Both the position numbers and the translations under genes were made by a program. This document shows, piece after piece, positions 1-6,600 of a stretch of 30,227 nt of DNA. Every line of letters starts with the position of its first letter. Position 1 is the stretch's first letter. This stretch comes from an uncultured Candidatus Melainabacteria bacterium. GTDB taxonomy: Bacteria > Cyanobacteriota > Vampirovibrionia > Gastranaerophilales > Gastranaerophilaceae. Under the pieces are notes generated by a model, which saw nothing but the letters and a program-made list of their open reading frames with translations, was not told where the DNA came from and made no database searches. The stretch covers positions 1-30,227 of the forward strand of contig CAKVJE010000013.1 in assembly GCA_934754735.1 (NCBI GenBank), given 5' to 3'.

Positions 1-530
1 GCATCTTTGGATGATTCATCCATGTTTTCTACAAGACGTCTGATTGATGAGTTCAAGAGTATGTTATCACGTCTGTCTGGTTTAAAGCTTTCTTGATATT
101 GTCTTAAATCAAAAATTGAATTTCTATTAATTATATCAAGCGCTTCGTTTTGAAGTTTTGAATTGTATATTGAATAATATCTTACAGTATGTTCACTCTC
201 CGTTTTGTTGTCCCAAATCAAAATGGCAACAAATCTGTGAGTTAATACACATAAGAATTCTGTTCCCGCCCAAACTTTTTCACGCAAGTTTTCGCTATCG
301 TCAGAATAATCAATATCTTCTATTTCAGAAAATTCAAGTCTTTTAAGCAAACCTAAAATTCCGGCTTTATCAATGATTCTATGTAAAACAATAGCTTCTT
401 CCGGCTTGTCAAGCAATGGTTCTAAAACTCCACGAATTACACATCGTAGTGCTTGACGAGACAGAAAACGATTTTCTTGCGAATCAATCAGTTCTTTTAG
501 ATAGTTTTGTTGTCTTACAATTTTTTTCAT
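1..530 (-). CDS. Partial unknown protein (3' end outside window)
   Basis: An uninterrupted minus-strand reading frame starts at ATG 528-530 and runs off the left edge, giving at least 176 residues with no stop. The start is supported by an AAAGG ribosome-binding sequence six bases upstream. The protein begins MKKIVRQQNYLKELIDSQEN and contains a mixed alpha/beta stretch (EFLCVLTHRFVAILIWD) around residues 90-106, but I recognise no family. It lies directly downstream of the NarL-type response regulator on the same strand, with a 156-bp gap filled by two repeat elements. By position it could be a partner sensor protein, but no kinase motif is visible in the part present, so that is only a guess. 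Codon use resembles the neighbours. Confidence 0.7.
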   Translation of the reverse strand, partial: MKKIVRQQNYLKELIDSQENRFLSRQALRCVIRGVLEPLLDKPEEAIVLHRIIDKAGILGLLKRLEFSEIEDIDYSDDSENLREKVWAGTEFLCVLTHRFVAILIWDNKTESEHTVRYYSIYNSKLQNEALDIINRNSIFDLRQYQESFKPDRRDNILLNSSIRRLVENMDESSKD

Positions 531-552
531 TTTTGCCTTTGAATATTTTTTG

Positions 553-585
553 TTTTTGTTGGGTTGTAAACCCAACCTACATTTT
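553..585 (-). repeat. Dispersed hairpin repeat (GTAGGTTGGG type), copy 1
   Basis: Read on the minus strand this is AAAATGTAGGTTGGGTTT, one variable base, then CAACCCAACAAAAA. Its core is a perfect 8-bp stem GTTGGGTT/AACCCAAC with a 3-base loop at 558-576. It matches the copy at 24199-24231 at all but one position. Both copies lie between genes and are oriented with the flanking transcription. Confidence 0.75.
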
Positions 586-595
586 GCATTCACTT

Positions 596-686
596 TCCCT
601 CGCCCCTTGTGGGAGAGGGGAGAAAATCAAGTTGAGAACCATTTATGGTACGAAACTTAGATTTTCGGGTGAGGGGTAAACTCCCC
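596..686. repeat. Dispersed G/C-rich structured repeat, copy 1
   Basis: The element opens with CCCTCGCCCCTTGTGGGAG and ends with TTCGGGTGAGGGG, with an inner AAAATCAAGTTGAG / ACTTAGATTTT inverted repeat. It therefore can fold into nested hairpins. It is about 15-fold richer in G/C runs than the surrounding DNA. It ends directly at the stop codon of the response regulator gene (687). Related copies occur at 9437-9516 and 30067-30150, also directly after stop codons. Confidence 0.75.
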
Positions 687-1394
687 TTACGCTGAAATCT
701 TAACCTTCTTGCTCAAAAATCCGTTATTAATTGCATACAAAACAGCTTGTGTTCTGTCATTAACTTGCAATTTTTGGAAAATATTATTTACGTGTGTCTT
801 AACAGTTGTTTCAGAGATGAACAATTTGTTGGCAACACCTTTATAAGTAATACCTTGAGTTAAAAGTTCCAAAACTTCTTCTTCTCTTTGAGTTAATTCG
901 TTAAGCAAGTTTTCTTCTTTTTCAATTTCTGCTCTTGCGTTTTCGTTTCTGAATGTTTGTTGAAAGTATTCAAAGAATCTTGAAGTTAAAGCGTTTGGTA
1001 AATAGATTTTACCGTTTAAAACTTCTTCGATTGCATAAATAAGTTGAGCAGATGCCATAGTTTTTAGAACATAGCCTTTAGCACCAATCTTCATTGCTCT
1101 AAAAATTAAATCAGCATCATCATATCCAGAAAGCGCCAAAATTTTTGTATCTAAACCAAGTTTTTCGATATCAATAATACCTTGCAAACCGTCTCTGTCA
1201 GGCATATTCATATCAAGTAAAACGATATCCGGTTGATATTTCTTGATTAAATTCAAACCTACTGTAACATTTGTTGCGATACCAACAACGTCAAAAGTTC
1301 CTTCAAGGTTCAAAAGTTCTCTTATACCGGCCAAATGTTCATAGTTGTCATCAATAAGAAGCACTCTCGATTTCTTCTTAAACTCACGTCTCAT
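687..1394 (-). CDS. NarL/FixJ-family two-component response regulator
   Basis: A 235-residue phosphorylation-dependent transcription regulator. The N-terminal receiver domain (about residues 9-125) shows the acidic pair D15/D16, the phospho-acceptor D61 in IVLLDMNMPD, S89, and the conserved lysine K111 in GYVLK. A LuxR-type helix-turn-helix domain follows (about 167-225), with TQREEEVLELL and the recognition-helix segment SETTVKTHVNNIFQKL. The domain order and length are those of the NarL family, which act as dimers on DNA after phosphorylation by a sensor histidine kinase. ATG 1392-1394 is preceded by GGAAGGAAGAG, a good ribosome-binding site. No kinase is identified in the window; the partial downstream gene is the only positional candidate. 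Target genes cannot be read from the sequence. Confidence 0.92.
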   Translation of the reverse strand: MRREFKKKSRVLLIDDNYEHLAGIRELLNLEGTFDVVGIATNVTVGLNLIKKYQPDIVLLDMNMPDRDGLQGIIDIEKLGLDTKILALSGYDDADLIFRAMKIGAKGYVLKTMASAQLIYAIEEVLNGKIYLPNALTSRFFEYFQQTFRNENARAEIEKEENLLNELTQREEEVLELLTQGITYKGVANKLFISETTVKTHVNNIFQKLQVNDRTQAVLYAINNGFLSKKVKISA

Positions 1395-1516
1395 ACTCTC
1401 TTCCTTCCCTCATCGTAAATTGTTTTTTTTTCTACACTATTTATATTACCCCCTTATAGAGGATATTTTCATCAATTGAACGGTTAATTTTCAAGCATTT
1501 AGGCTAGATTGAAAGA

Positions 1517-1536
1517 TATAGACCGAATGGTCTATA
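1517..1536. promoter_or_regulatory. Perfect palindrome TATAGACC-GAAT-GGTCTATA, candidate operator
   Basis: An 8-bp perfect inverted repeat with a 4-base centre in the 255-bp gap between rdgB and the response regulator gene, about 120 bp upstream of the latter's start. The half-site pattern TAGACC-N4-GGTCTA resembles the box described for the TetR-family repressor NemR of E. coli. No TetR-family gene is present in the window, and it could also fold as a short RNA hairpin. Confidence 0.45.
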
Positions 1537-1628
1537 AACAGCTTTAATTTATTGTGAAAAGCGGGGTTTGAGAATTAATTACCCAATTCGGCAATTCGTA
1601 TGAGTGTACTATAATCAGGGTAGTTCAA

Positions 1629-1655
1629 AAGTAGGAATACAAAAATATCCTACTT
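1629..1655 (-). terminator. Weak stem-loop overlapping the end of rdgB
   Basis: AAGTAGGA and TCCTACTT form an 8-bp stem with an 11-base loop. It overlaps the rdgB stop codon and is followed on the minus strand by only a short T run (TTTG), so termination may be inefficient. Confidence 0.4.
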
Positions 1656-2231
1656 GACACAAATTTTATTAGTTTGCAGGTAGTCACAAACTTGTCTTAA
1701 TGCTACTGAACGATGGGAAATTTGATTTTTTTCTTCTTCGCTCAATTCCGCCATTGTACGCGTATCATTTTTTAATAAGAAAATCGGGTCATAACCAAAA
1801 CCATTTTCTCCGCGCGCTTCTCTTGTAATTGAACCTTCACAAATTCCCGTTGTAGAAAATTCAATTTCTCCGTTTGGATTAATTAAAGTCATACAACACG
1901 CAAAATGTGCAGTTCTATCGGTTTTATCTTTCATTTCTTTTAAAACTCGCTCAATTCTTTTTGCAGGTGTTTCAGCATAACGAGCTGAATATATTCCCGG
2001 AGCACCACCTAATGCGTTAATACAAAGCCCTGAGTCATCGGCTAGACTCCAAGTCTTAGTCAATTCCCACGCTGCTTTTGCTTTAATTAGAGAGTTTTCT
2101 TCAAAAGTAGTTCCATTTTCTATCGGGTCAAAACCTTCCGGCGGTAAAATAAATTCCAGACCGCTTCCTGCCACAATTTCATTAATCTCTTTAACTTTGT
2201 GGGCATTTGAAGATGCCAAAACGATTTTCAT
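1650..2231 (-). CDS. rdgB: XTP/dITP diphosphatase (HAM1/RdgB family)
   Basis: A 193-residue house-cleaning nucleotide pyrophosphatase of the HAM1 family. These enzymes hydrolyse deaminated purine nucleotides (dITP, XTP) to the monophosphate and pyrophosphate and so keep non-canonical bases out of DNA. All family signatures are present in order: the N-terminal ASSNAHKVKEI substrate loop, the ADDSGLCINALGGAPGIYSARYA block, the ENGFGYDPIF motif and the C-terminal SHRSVAL motif. The length is normal for the family. The gene begins 9 bp after the ilvB stop, so the two are probably cotranscribed, although their functions are unrelated. The ATG at 2229-2231 has a modest GAGAAC upstream sequence. Confidence 0.95.
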   Translation of the reverse strand: MKIVLASSNAHKVKEINEIVAGSGLEFILPPEGFDPIENGTTFEENSLIKAKAAWELTKTWSLADDSGLCINALGGAPGIYSARYAETPAKRIERVLKEMKDKTDRTAHFACCMTLINPNGEIEFSTTGICEGSITREARGENGFGYDPIFLLKNDTRTMAELSEEEKNQISHRSVALRQVCDYLQTNKICVK

Positions 2232-2240
2232 ACTGTTCTC

Positions 2241-3860
2241 CTAAATATTTTCAAATGAATCAATTACGATATCAATAATTGCCGTGCCATCGTGGTTTAT
2301 TGCTTTTTCTAAAGCCGGAATTAATTCTTCTTTTTTCTCAACTCTAATCGCAAATAAATCATAAGCTTCTGCGATTTTGGTAAAATCCGGATTTATCATT
2401 TCAACTTGATAACGTCTATTGTAAATTTTTTCTTGAAGTTCGCGCACCATGCCAAGATAACTGTTATTCATAATAATAACTTTTAGTGGAATGTTGTGTT
2501 CGCGGCAGGTTGCAAGCTCTTGTAAATTCATTTGGAATGAACCATCGCCTGTAATATTTAGTACAAGGTTGTTAGGATTTGCAATGTAAGCTCCGATTGA
2601 CGCAGGAAGCCCAAATCCCATTGTGCCAAGTCCGCCTGAAGTTATAAATTTTCTCGGTTTATTAAAGTTGAAAAATTGTGCGGTTAACATTTGGTGCTGA
2701 CCGACATCCGTAACAACAACAGGTTCAAAATATTTTGTAAAATCTGAAACTGTTTCTAAAACATAGGAAGAGTGTAGTTTTTCGGAGCTGGTATCTTCAA
2801 ATTTTTCTTCTTCATCAGTACTTGCATCAATTTCCATAAGCCATTTTTCAGGTCTTTCAAATTTATTGCTAGAAGCAGTAAATTCCTGCAAAAATTCTTT
2901 AATATCCACAATAATTTCATAATCAACGGTTTTAGAAGCCGGTTTTAAATTGATACTGGCAATTTTAAAGCTTTTATTGAATTCGTTGTTTTTGCAAGTT
3001 GAACGGTCAGAGAAGCTTGCGCCAAGTGTGATTAGTAAATCACATTGTTTAAGTGCAGAATTTGCAACCTCAACTCCATTCAACCCAATCATGCCGAGAT
3101 ATAATTTGTTTTCCGAAGGATAAATTCCAATTCCCATAAGAGTAGAAACAACTGGACATTGAATTTTTGATATAAATTTTTCAACTTCTTCTGAAGCATT
3201 GATACATCCGCCTCCAAGCATAACAAGAGGTTTCTGTGCGTTTTTTATTAAATCAGATAACGTTGAAATTTCTTTAGAAAAATCTTTTATTGTTGTAGGT
3301 TGCTTTTCTTCTGATGATTTTCTCTCATGATATTCAGCCTCTAAAATATTTCTGGGAAGTGCCACTACTACAGGACCTTTAACGCCAGATGTTGCTTCTT
3401 GAAAAGCAGATTTTATAACTTGTGCAATGTCGTCATCATATTTAAGCGTATAGACTTTTTTGCAACAAGAACCGACGATTGATTCAATATCTACATTTTG
3501 GAAAATCTTGCCGGATTTGTTTGTAGAAGGTACATCTCCTGCTAAAACTACAAGTGGAGTTGAATCAGCATAAGCATTGGCAATTCCTGTTATAGTATTT
3601 GTAAAACCTGGGCCGGAAGTTACTAAAACAACACCTGCTTTTCCGCAAACTCTTGCATAACCTTCTGCTGCATGTACAGCAGCTTGTTCATGGCGAACAA
3701 GGTAATGTTTTATTTTTTTTACTTGAGAAAGTTCATTGTATATGCTTAAAACGGCAGCACCAGGGTAACCAAATACGCTTTCTACTTCAAGTTCAACAAG
3801 TGTTTGAACAAGAACTGCGGCAGAGCTTAGAGTTTTTACCTTGCAAATAGATTTAATCAT
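2241..3860 (-). CDS. ilvB: Acetolactate synthase, large (catalytic) subunit
   Basis: A thiamine-diphosphate enzyme of 539 residues from the start chosen here. It condenses pyruvate (or pyruvate plus 2-oxobutyrate) in the first common step of branched-chain amino acid synthesis. The catalytic glutamate lies in RHEQAAVHAAEGYAR (E58). The TSGPGFTN segment follows, and the ThDP/Mg-binding motif runs from GDGSF (about 438) to IIMNN (about 466). The open frame extends 25 codons further upstream, but only to a GTG, through a stretch unlike the family and without a ribosome-binding site. The ATG at 3858-3860 gives MIKSICKVKTLSSAAVLVQTL, where the family usually begins. No small regulatory subunit (ilvN) or other branched-chain gene is adjacent. 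A different pyruvate-using ThDP enzyme cannot be excluded, but the motifs favour acetolactate synthase. Confidence 0.88.
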   Translation of the reverse strand: MIKSICKVKTLSSAAVLVQTLVELEVESVFGYPGAAVLSIYNELSQVKKIKHYLVRHEQAAVHAAEGYARVCGKAGVVLVTSGPGFTNTITGIANAYADSTPLVVLAGDVPSTNKSGKIFQNVDIESIVGSCCKKVYTLKYDDDIAQVIKSAFQEATSGVKGPVVVALPRNILEAEYHERKSSEEKQPTTIKDFSKEISTLSDLIKNAQKPLVMLGGGCINASEEVEKFISKIQCPVVSTLMGIGIYPSENKLYLGMIGLNGVEVANSALKQCDLLITLGASFSDRSTCKNNEFNKSFKIASINLKPASKTVDYEIIVDIKEFLQEFTASSNKFERPEKWLMEIDASTDEEEKFEDTSSEKLHSSYVLETVSDFTKYFEPVVVTDVGQHQMLTAQFFNFNKPRKFITSGGLGTMGFGLPASIGAYIANPNNLVLNITGDGSFQMNLQELATCREHNIPLKVIIMNNSYLGMVRELQEKIYNRRYQVEMINPDFTKIAEAYDLFAIRVEKKEELIPALEKAINHDGTAIIDIVIDSFENI

Positions 3861-3898
3861 CGTGAAAATATTATACATCAAAATTAAATAAAAGACTT
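3861..3898 (-). promoter_or_regulatory. Candidate promoter immediately before ilvB
   Basis: On the minus strand a perfect TATAAT (3870-3875) lies only 9 bases before the ATG at 3860. A transcript starting at the usual distance would have a leader of two or three bases. The -35 region is weak. Confidence 0.5.
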
Positions 3899-3987
3899 GA
3901 TTTTTGATTTTGTTTAAGTTAAGATTGTTTTGCACTAGTTGGGCATTGATAATTTTATATTAGAAGTCAGCTTCTATAGTTGCATTT

Positions 3988-4064
3988 CGGGATGTAGCGC
4001 AGTTTGGTAGCGCACCTCGCTTGGGACGAGGGGGTCGCACGTTCGAATCGTGTCATCCCGACCA
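3988..4064 (+). tRNA. tRNA-Pro (anticodon UGG)
   Basis: The sequence folds as a full cloverleaf. The acceptor arm is CGGGATG/CATCCCG, the D arm contains AGTTTGGTAG, the anticodon stem is CCTCG/CGAGG with loop CTTGGGA (anticodon TGG), and the T arm contains GTTCGAATC. The discriminator base A (4061) is followed by an encoded CCA (4062-4064). It is flanked by the divergently placed ilvB and followed at once by a strong terminator. Confidence 0.96.
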
Positions 4065-4070
4065 TTTAAA

Positions 4071-4103
4071 AAATAAGAGTTTCAATTAATGAAACTCTTA
4101 TTT
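4071..4103. terminator. Bidirectional terminator after tRNA-Pro
   Basis: A 13-bp perfect stem AAATAAGAGTTTC/GAAACTCTTATTT with a 7-base loop is followed by a T tract on the plus strand and by an AAAA-derived T tract on the minus strand. It can end both tRNA-Pro and the minus-strand rsgA-ispA-PAP2 operon, whose last gene stops at 4148. Confidence 0.9.
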
Positions 4104-4147
4104 TTTTATCTTTTATAATATTAAACAACCTATTTTGCTGTTTGAAA

Positions 4148-4609
4148 TTATCCTAGCAAATGATGAATTAAATAAGCGTAAGCAATTCCGTAAATTGCAC
4201 CTGCAAAAACTTGCATTGGAGTATGTCCTAAAAGTTCTTTTAATTTTCCGCCGGCTTCTTGTAAATCTTGTTTATACAAATCCATAATAATTTTATTTAA
4301 GCAAGCTGCTTGTTTGCCTGCGGCGCGTCTTACACCTGCTGCATCATACATAACAATGAAGGCATAGCCCAACGCAATTGCAAATTCTATAGAGCTAAAT
4401 CCTTTAATTAGTCCTACAGCAGTAGAAAGTCCCATCACACCCGCAGAATGTGAACTTGGCATGCCGCCGGTTGTTGTAAATAATCTTAAATCTAAATTTC
4501 TTTTTATAATAAGATGCAAAAAACATTTAATAATCTGCGCGGTTACAATGCCTGAAAAAGCTACTAAAATTACTTCATAACCTGTACCGTAAATTTGTGA
4601 TAAATCCAT
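4148..4609 (-). CDS. Divergent PAP2-family membrane protein (DUF212, YuiD-like)
   Basis: A 153-residue integral membrane protein. Hydrophobic segments lie near residues 8-30, 55-90 and 130-150. The phosphatase-like signature GGMPSSHSAGVMGLSTAVG (about residues 48-66) and the later AAGVRRAAGKQA block define the DUF212 'divergent PAP2' family, which also occurs in plants and cyanobacteria. The substrate is not established for the family; lipid phosphates or polyprenyl phosphates are possible. The start codon overlaps the ispA stop by one base (TAATG), implying translational coupling. Its position after a polyprenyl diphosphate synthase makes a role in isoprenoid phosphate metabolism attractive, but this is inference. 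Confidence 0.85.
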   Translation of the reverse strand: MDLSQIYGTGYEVILVAFSGIVTAQIIKCFLHLIIKRNLDLRLFTTTGGMPSSHSAGVMGLSTAVGLIKGFSSIEFAIALGYAFIVMYDAAGVRRAAGKQAACLNKIIMDLYKQDLQEAGGKLKELLGHTPMQVFAGAIYGIAYAYLIHHLLG

Positions 4610-5478
4610 TAATCTCCAACCCTATTCTCTAATTTGTCTAATATTTCTTTGAAAATATCAGAATTATACTTATCAATTATACCATAACATTCCTTAATTA
4701 GGTAATTGAATTTATGTCTAGCCTCTTCTAACCCGTATAATGAAACGTACGTAAGCTTTCCGGAGTTTTTATCCTTGCCAACGGTCTTGCCAAGTTCTTC
4801 AAAGGAAGAAATTTCATCCATAATATCATCATATATTTGAAACGCTAAACCAAACTTTTTAGCGAAATTATCAAATTCATTGAGAGTAGCATCATCCGCT
4901 CCGGCAACAATAGCACCGATTCTTACTGCAAGCCTGAATAATACGGCAGTTTTATTCAAATGAATAAAATCTAATGTTTCTTTTGGTGATTTAACAAGTT
5001 TTCCGCCTTCGGACTCAATATCAACTACCTGTCCTGCAATAAGCCCGTAAGCACCTGCAAATTTTGTATATTCATGTAAAATTCTTACAATTTGCGTCAT
5101 AGAAAGCAAATCTTTTGATTTTTCAATAATAAGCTGAGGAGCGAAAGTTAAAAGTGCATCACCGGCTAAAACAGCGTTAGCTTCTCCGAAAACTTTATGG
5201 TTTGAAGGTTTACCGCGTCTGAAATCATCGTTATCCATGCAAGGTAAATCATCGTGTATAAGACTTTGTACGTGCAACATCTCAATTGCACAAGCAGAAG
5301 GAAGTGCTTTTTTTATATCTGCGCCTAAAATTCGAGCAGTTTCTAAACACATTACAGGTCTTAAGCGTTTCCCAGGAAGCATTAGCGTATATTTCATCGC
5401 TTTAAAAATATCCTCAGGATACACTATTTGTAAATATTCGTCTAAATGTTCGTTTACTAAATTAATTAATTCCTTCAT
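4609..5478 (-). CDS. ispA: Polyprenyl diphosphate synthase (farnesyl/geranylgeranyl type)
   Basis: A short-chain trans-prenyltransferase of 289 residues that adds isopentenyl diphosphate to allylic diphosphates. The first aspartate-rich motif is DDLPCMDNDD (76-85), with the two-residue insertion typical of bacterial IspA/CrtE enzymes. The RRGK that follows, GKRLRP (36-41) and the second motif DDIMD (217-221) are all present. The product is probably C15 or C20; the small residues before the first motif do not settle this. The open frame starts at TTG 5484, but the in-frame ATG at 5476-5478 lies eight bases after AAGGA and is preferred. It overlaps the end of rsgA by 17 bp and its stop overlaps the PAP2 start, so the three genes form a tight operon. 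Confidence 0.92.
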   Translation of the reverse strand: MKELINLVNEHLDEYLQIVYPEDIFKAMKYTLMLPGKRLRPVMCLETARILGADIKKALPSACAIEMLHVQSLIHDDLPCMDNDDFRRGKPSNHKVFGEANAVLAGDALLTFAPQLIIEKSKDLLSMTQIVRILHEYTKFAGAYGLIAGQVVDIESEGGKLVKSPKETLDFIHLNKTAVLFRLAVRIGAIVAGADDATLNEFDNFAKKFGLAFQIYDDIMDEISSFEELGKTVGKDKNSGKLTYVSLYGLEEARHKFNYLIKECYGIIDKYNSDIFKEILDKLENRVGD

Positions 5479-6463
5479 TTTCAATGTCCTTATAAATATT
5501 TTGTTTTAATGTGTTTCTTGCGCTCTCTCTTTTGCGAGAACTAATTTTTACAGCTGTTTTATTATGTTGTTGTTTATGAGTACTTTCTGTTTTAACACCT
5601 TGATATTTAACACGTTCTTTATACTCTTGAGCTTCTTTAAGAAATTCTATATAACTTTGATAACGTGTTTCATCAATTTTATCAAAATGCTCTTTTACAC
5701 AACAACTTGTTTCCGTTAAATGCAAACAATCTTGAAATTTACAATATTCTTTGTATTGTGCAATTTCAGGAAAAAGTAAGTCAACTTCGTTCGGCATTAG
5801 AAAATCAAATTTCAAATTGCTAAATCCAGGGGTGTCAACAATTCTGGAATTTTCATCAATCGGAATGATTTCACAGTGCCTTGTTGTGTGCGTTCCACGT
5901 TGTGTTTTTTCACTAATTTCTTTTGTGCGCAAATGCAAATCAGGGCAAACTGCATTAATCAAACTGGATTTTCCAACACCTGAAGAACCGCAAAGTACAG
6001 AGGTTTTTCCAGATAAAATTTCTTTAAATTCTTCTATTCCAAATCCTTCTAACGCTGAAGTGAATAAAATATCGTAACCTAGAGGTTGATAAATTGAAAA
6101 AACTTTTTCAATCGTTTTGTCGTCATTTGAAAGGTCGTTTTTGTTGAAGCAAAGAACGGCTTCAAGATTATGATATTTGGCAAAACTGATATATCTGTTC
6201 AGTTGTGTAAAACTTAATTCAGGCTCTTTAACAGCTGAAATAATAATTACTCTATCAATATTTGCAACAGTCGGACGAGTAATGAAATTTTTTCTTGGTA
6301 AAATCTTCTCGATTGCACCATCTTTAAATTCGACAAAATCTCCAACAAAAATTTTTTGCTTTTGTTTTTTTAAAACTTCGCGAATTTTGCACTCATATTC
6401 TTGACCGTTAGAGTTCACATAATAAAAATCTGAATGTATTTTAAAAATCTGACCATTTGCCAT
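5462..6463 (-). CDS. rsgA: Ribosome small-subunit-dependent GTPase A
   Basis: A 333-residue circularly permuted GTPase that helps late maturation of the 30S subunit. An N-terminal OB-fold (about 1-65) precedes the G domain in the permuted order G4-G1-G3: NKND (107-110), GSSGVGKSS (159-167), a switch segment TQRGTHTT (188-194), then DTPG (210-213). A C-terminal zinc knuckle follows, with C241, C246, H248 and C254/C255 as likely ligands. The tail after residue 300 is basic, which fits rRNA binding. First gene of an operon with ispA and the PAP2 protein. No ribosome-binding site precedes the ATG; instead an extended -10 box lies six bases away, so the message may be leaderless. Confidence 0.95.
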   Translation of the reverse strand: MANGQIFKIHSDFYYVNSNGQEYECKIREVLKKQKQKIFVGDFVEFKDGAIEKILPRKNFITRPTVANIDRVIIISAVKEPELSFTQLNRYISFAKYHNLEAVLCFNKNDLSNDDKTIEKVFSIYQPLGYDILFTSALEGFGIEEFKEILSGKTSVLCGSSGVGKSSLINAVCPDLHLRTKEISEKTQRGTHTTRHCEIIPIDENSRIVDTPGFSNLKFDFLMPNEVDLLFPEIAQYKEYCKFQDCLHLTETSCCVKEHFDKIDETRYQSYIEFLKEAQEYKERVKYQGVKTESTHKQQHNKTAVKISSRKRESARNTLKQNIYKDIENEGIN

Positions 6464-6498
6464 ATATAGATTTTACCATAACTAAAGGAGATTTTAAA
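6464..6498 (-). promoter_or_regulatory. Candidate promoter of rsgA, placed for a leaderless mRNA
   Basis: On the minus strand TTTAAA (6493-6498), a 17-bp spacer and an extended -10 TGG-TAAAAT (TAAAAT at 6470-6475) end just six bases before the rsgA ATG. Transcription would start at or next to the A of the ATG. Confidence 0.5.
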
Positions 6499-6558
6499 AG
6501 CTTAATAAAATTTGATAAAATCGGTTGATATTAGCAGAAAAAATATTATAAACTAAAA

Positions 6559-6577
6559 CCCCCGAAAATTTCGGGGG
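6559..6577 (-). terminator. Terminator after the 438-aa unknown gene
   Basis: A perfect 9-bp stem CCCCCGAAA/TTTCGGGGG around one base, followed on the minus strand by TTTTAGTTT. It lies 24 bp beyond the stop of the 6601-7917 gene. Confidence 0.85.
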
Positions 6578-6600
6578 CATATATTTGAGAAAGGAAAATT

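Noticed and set aside
416..679. An 87-residue plus-strand frame that shares FCWV.NPTYIL with a minus-strand frame at 23925-24275, suggesting a protein family.
   Set aside because: Both peptides come from translating the same dispersed hairpin repeat (553-585 and 24199-24231). The frames overlap real genes on the other strand and have no ribosome-binding site.
3861..3935. Extended N-terminus of ilvB from a GTG at 3935.
   Set aside because: The extra 25 residues do not fit the family, no ribosome-binding site precedes the GTG, and a perfect -10 box lies inside the extension.
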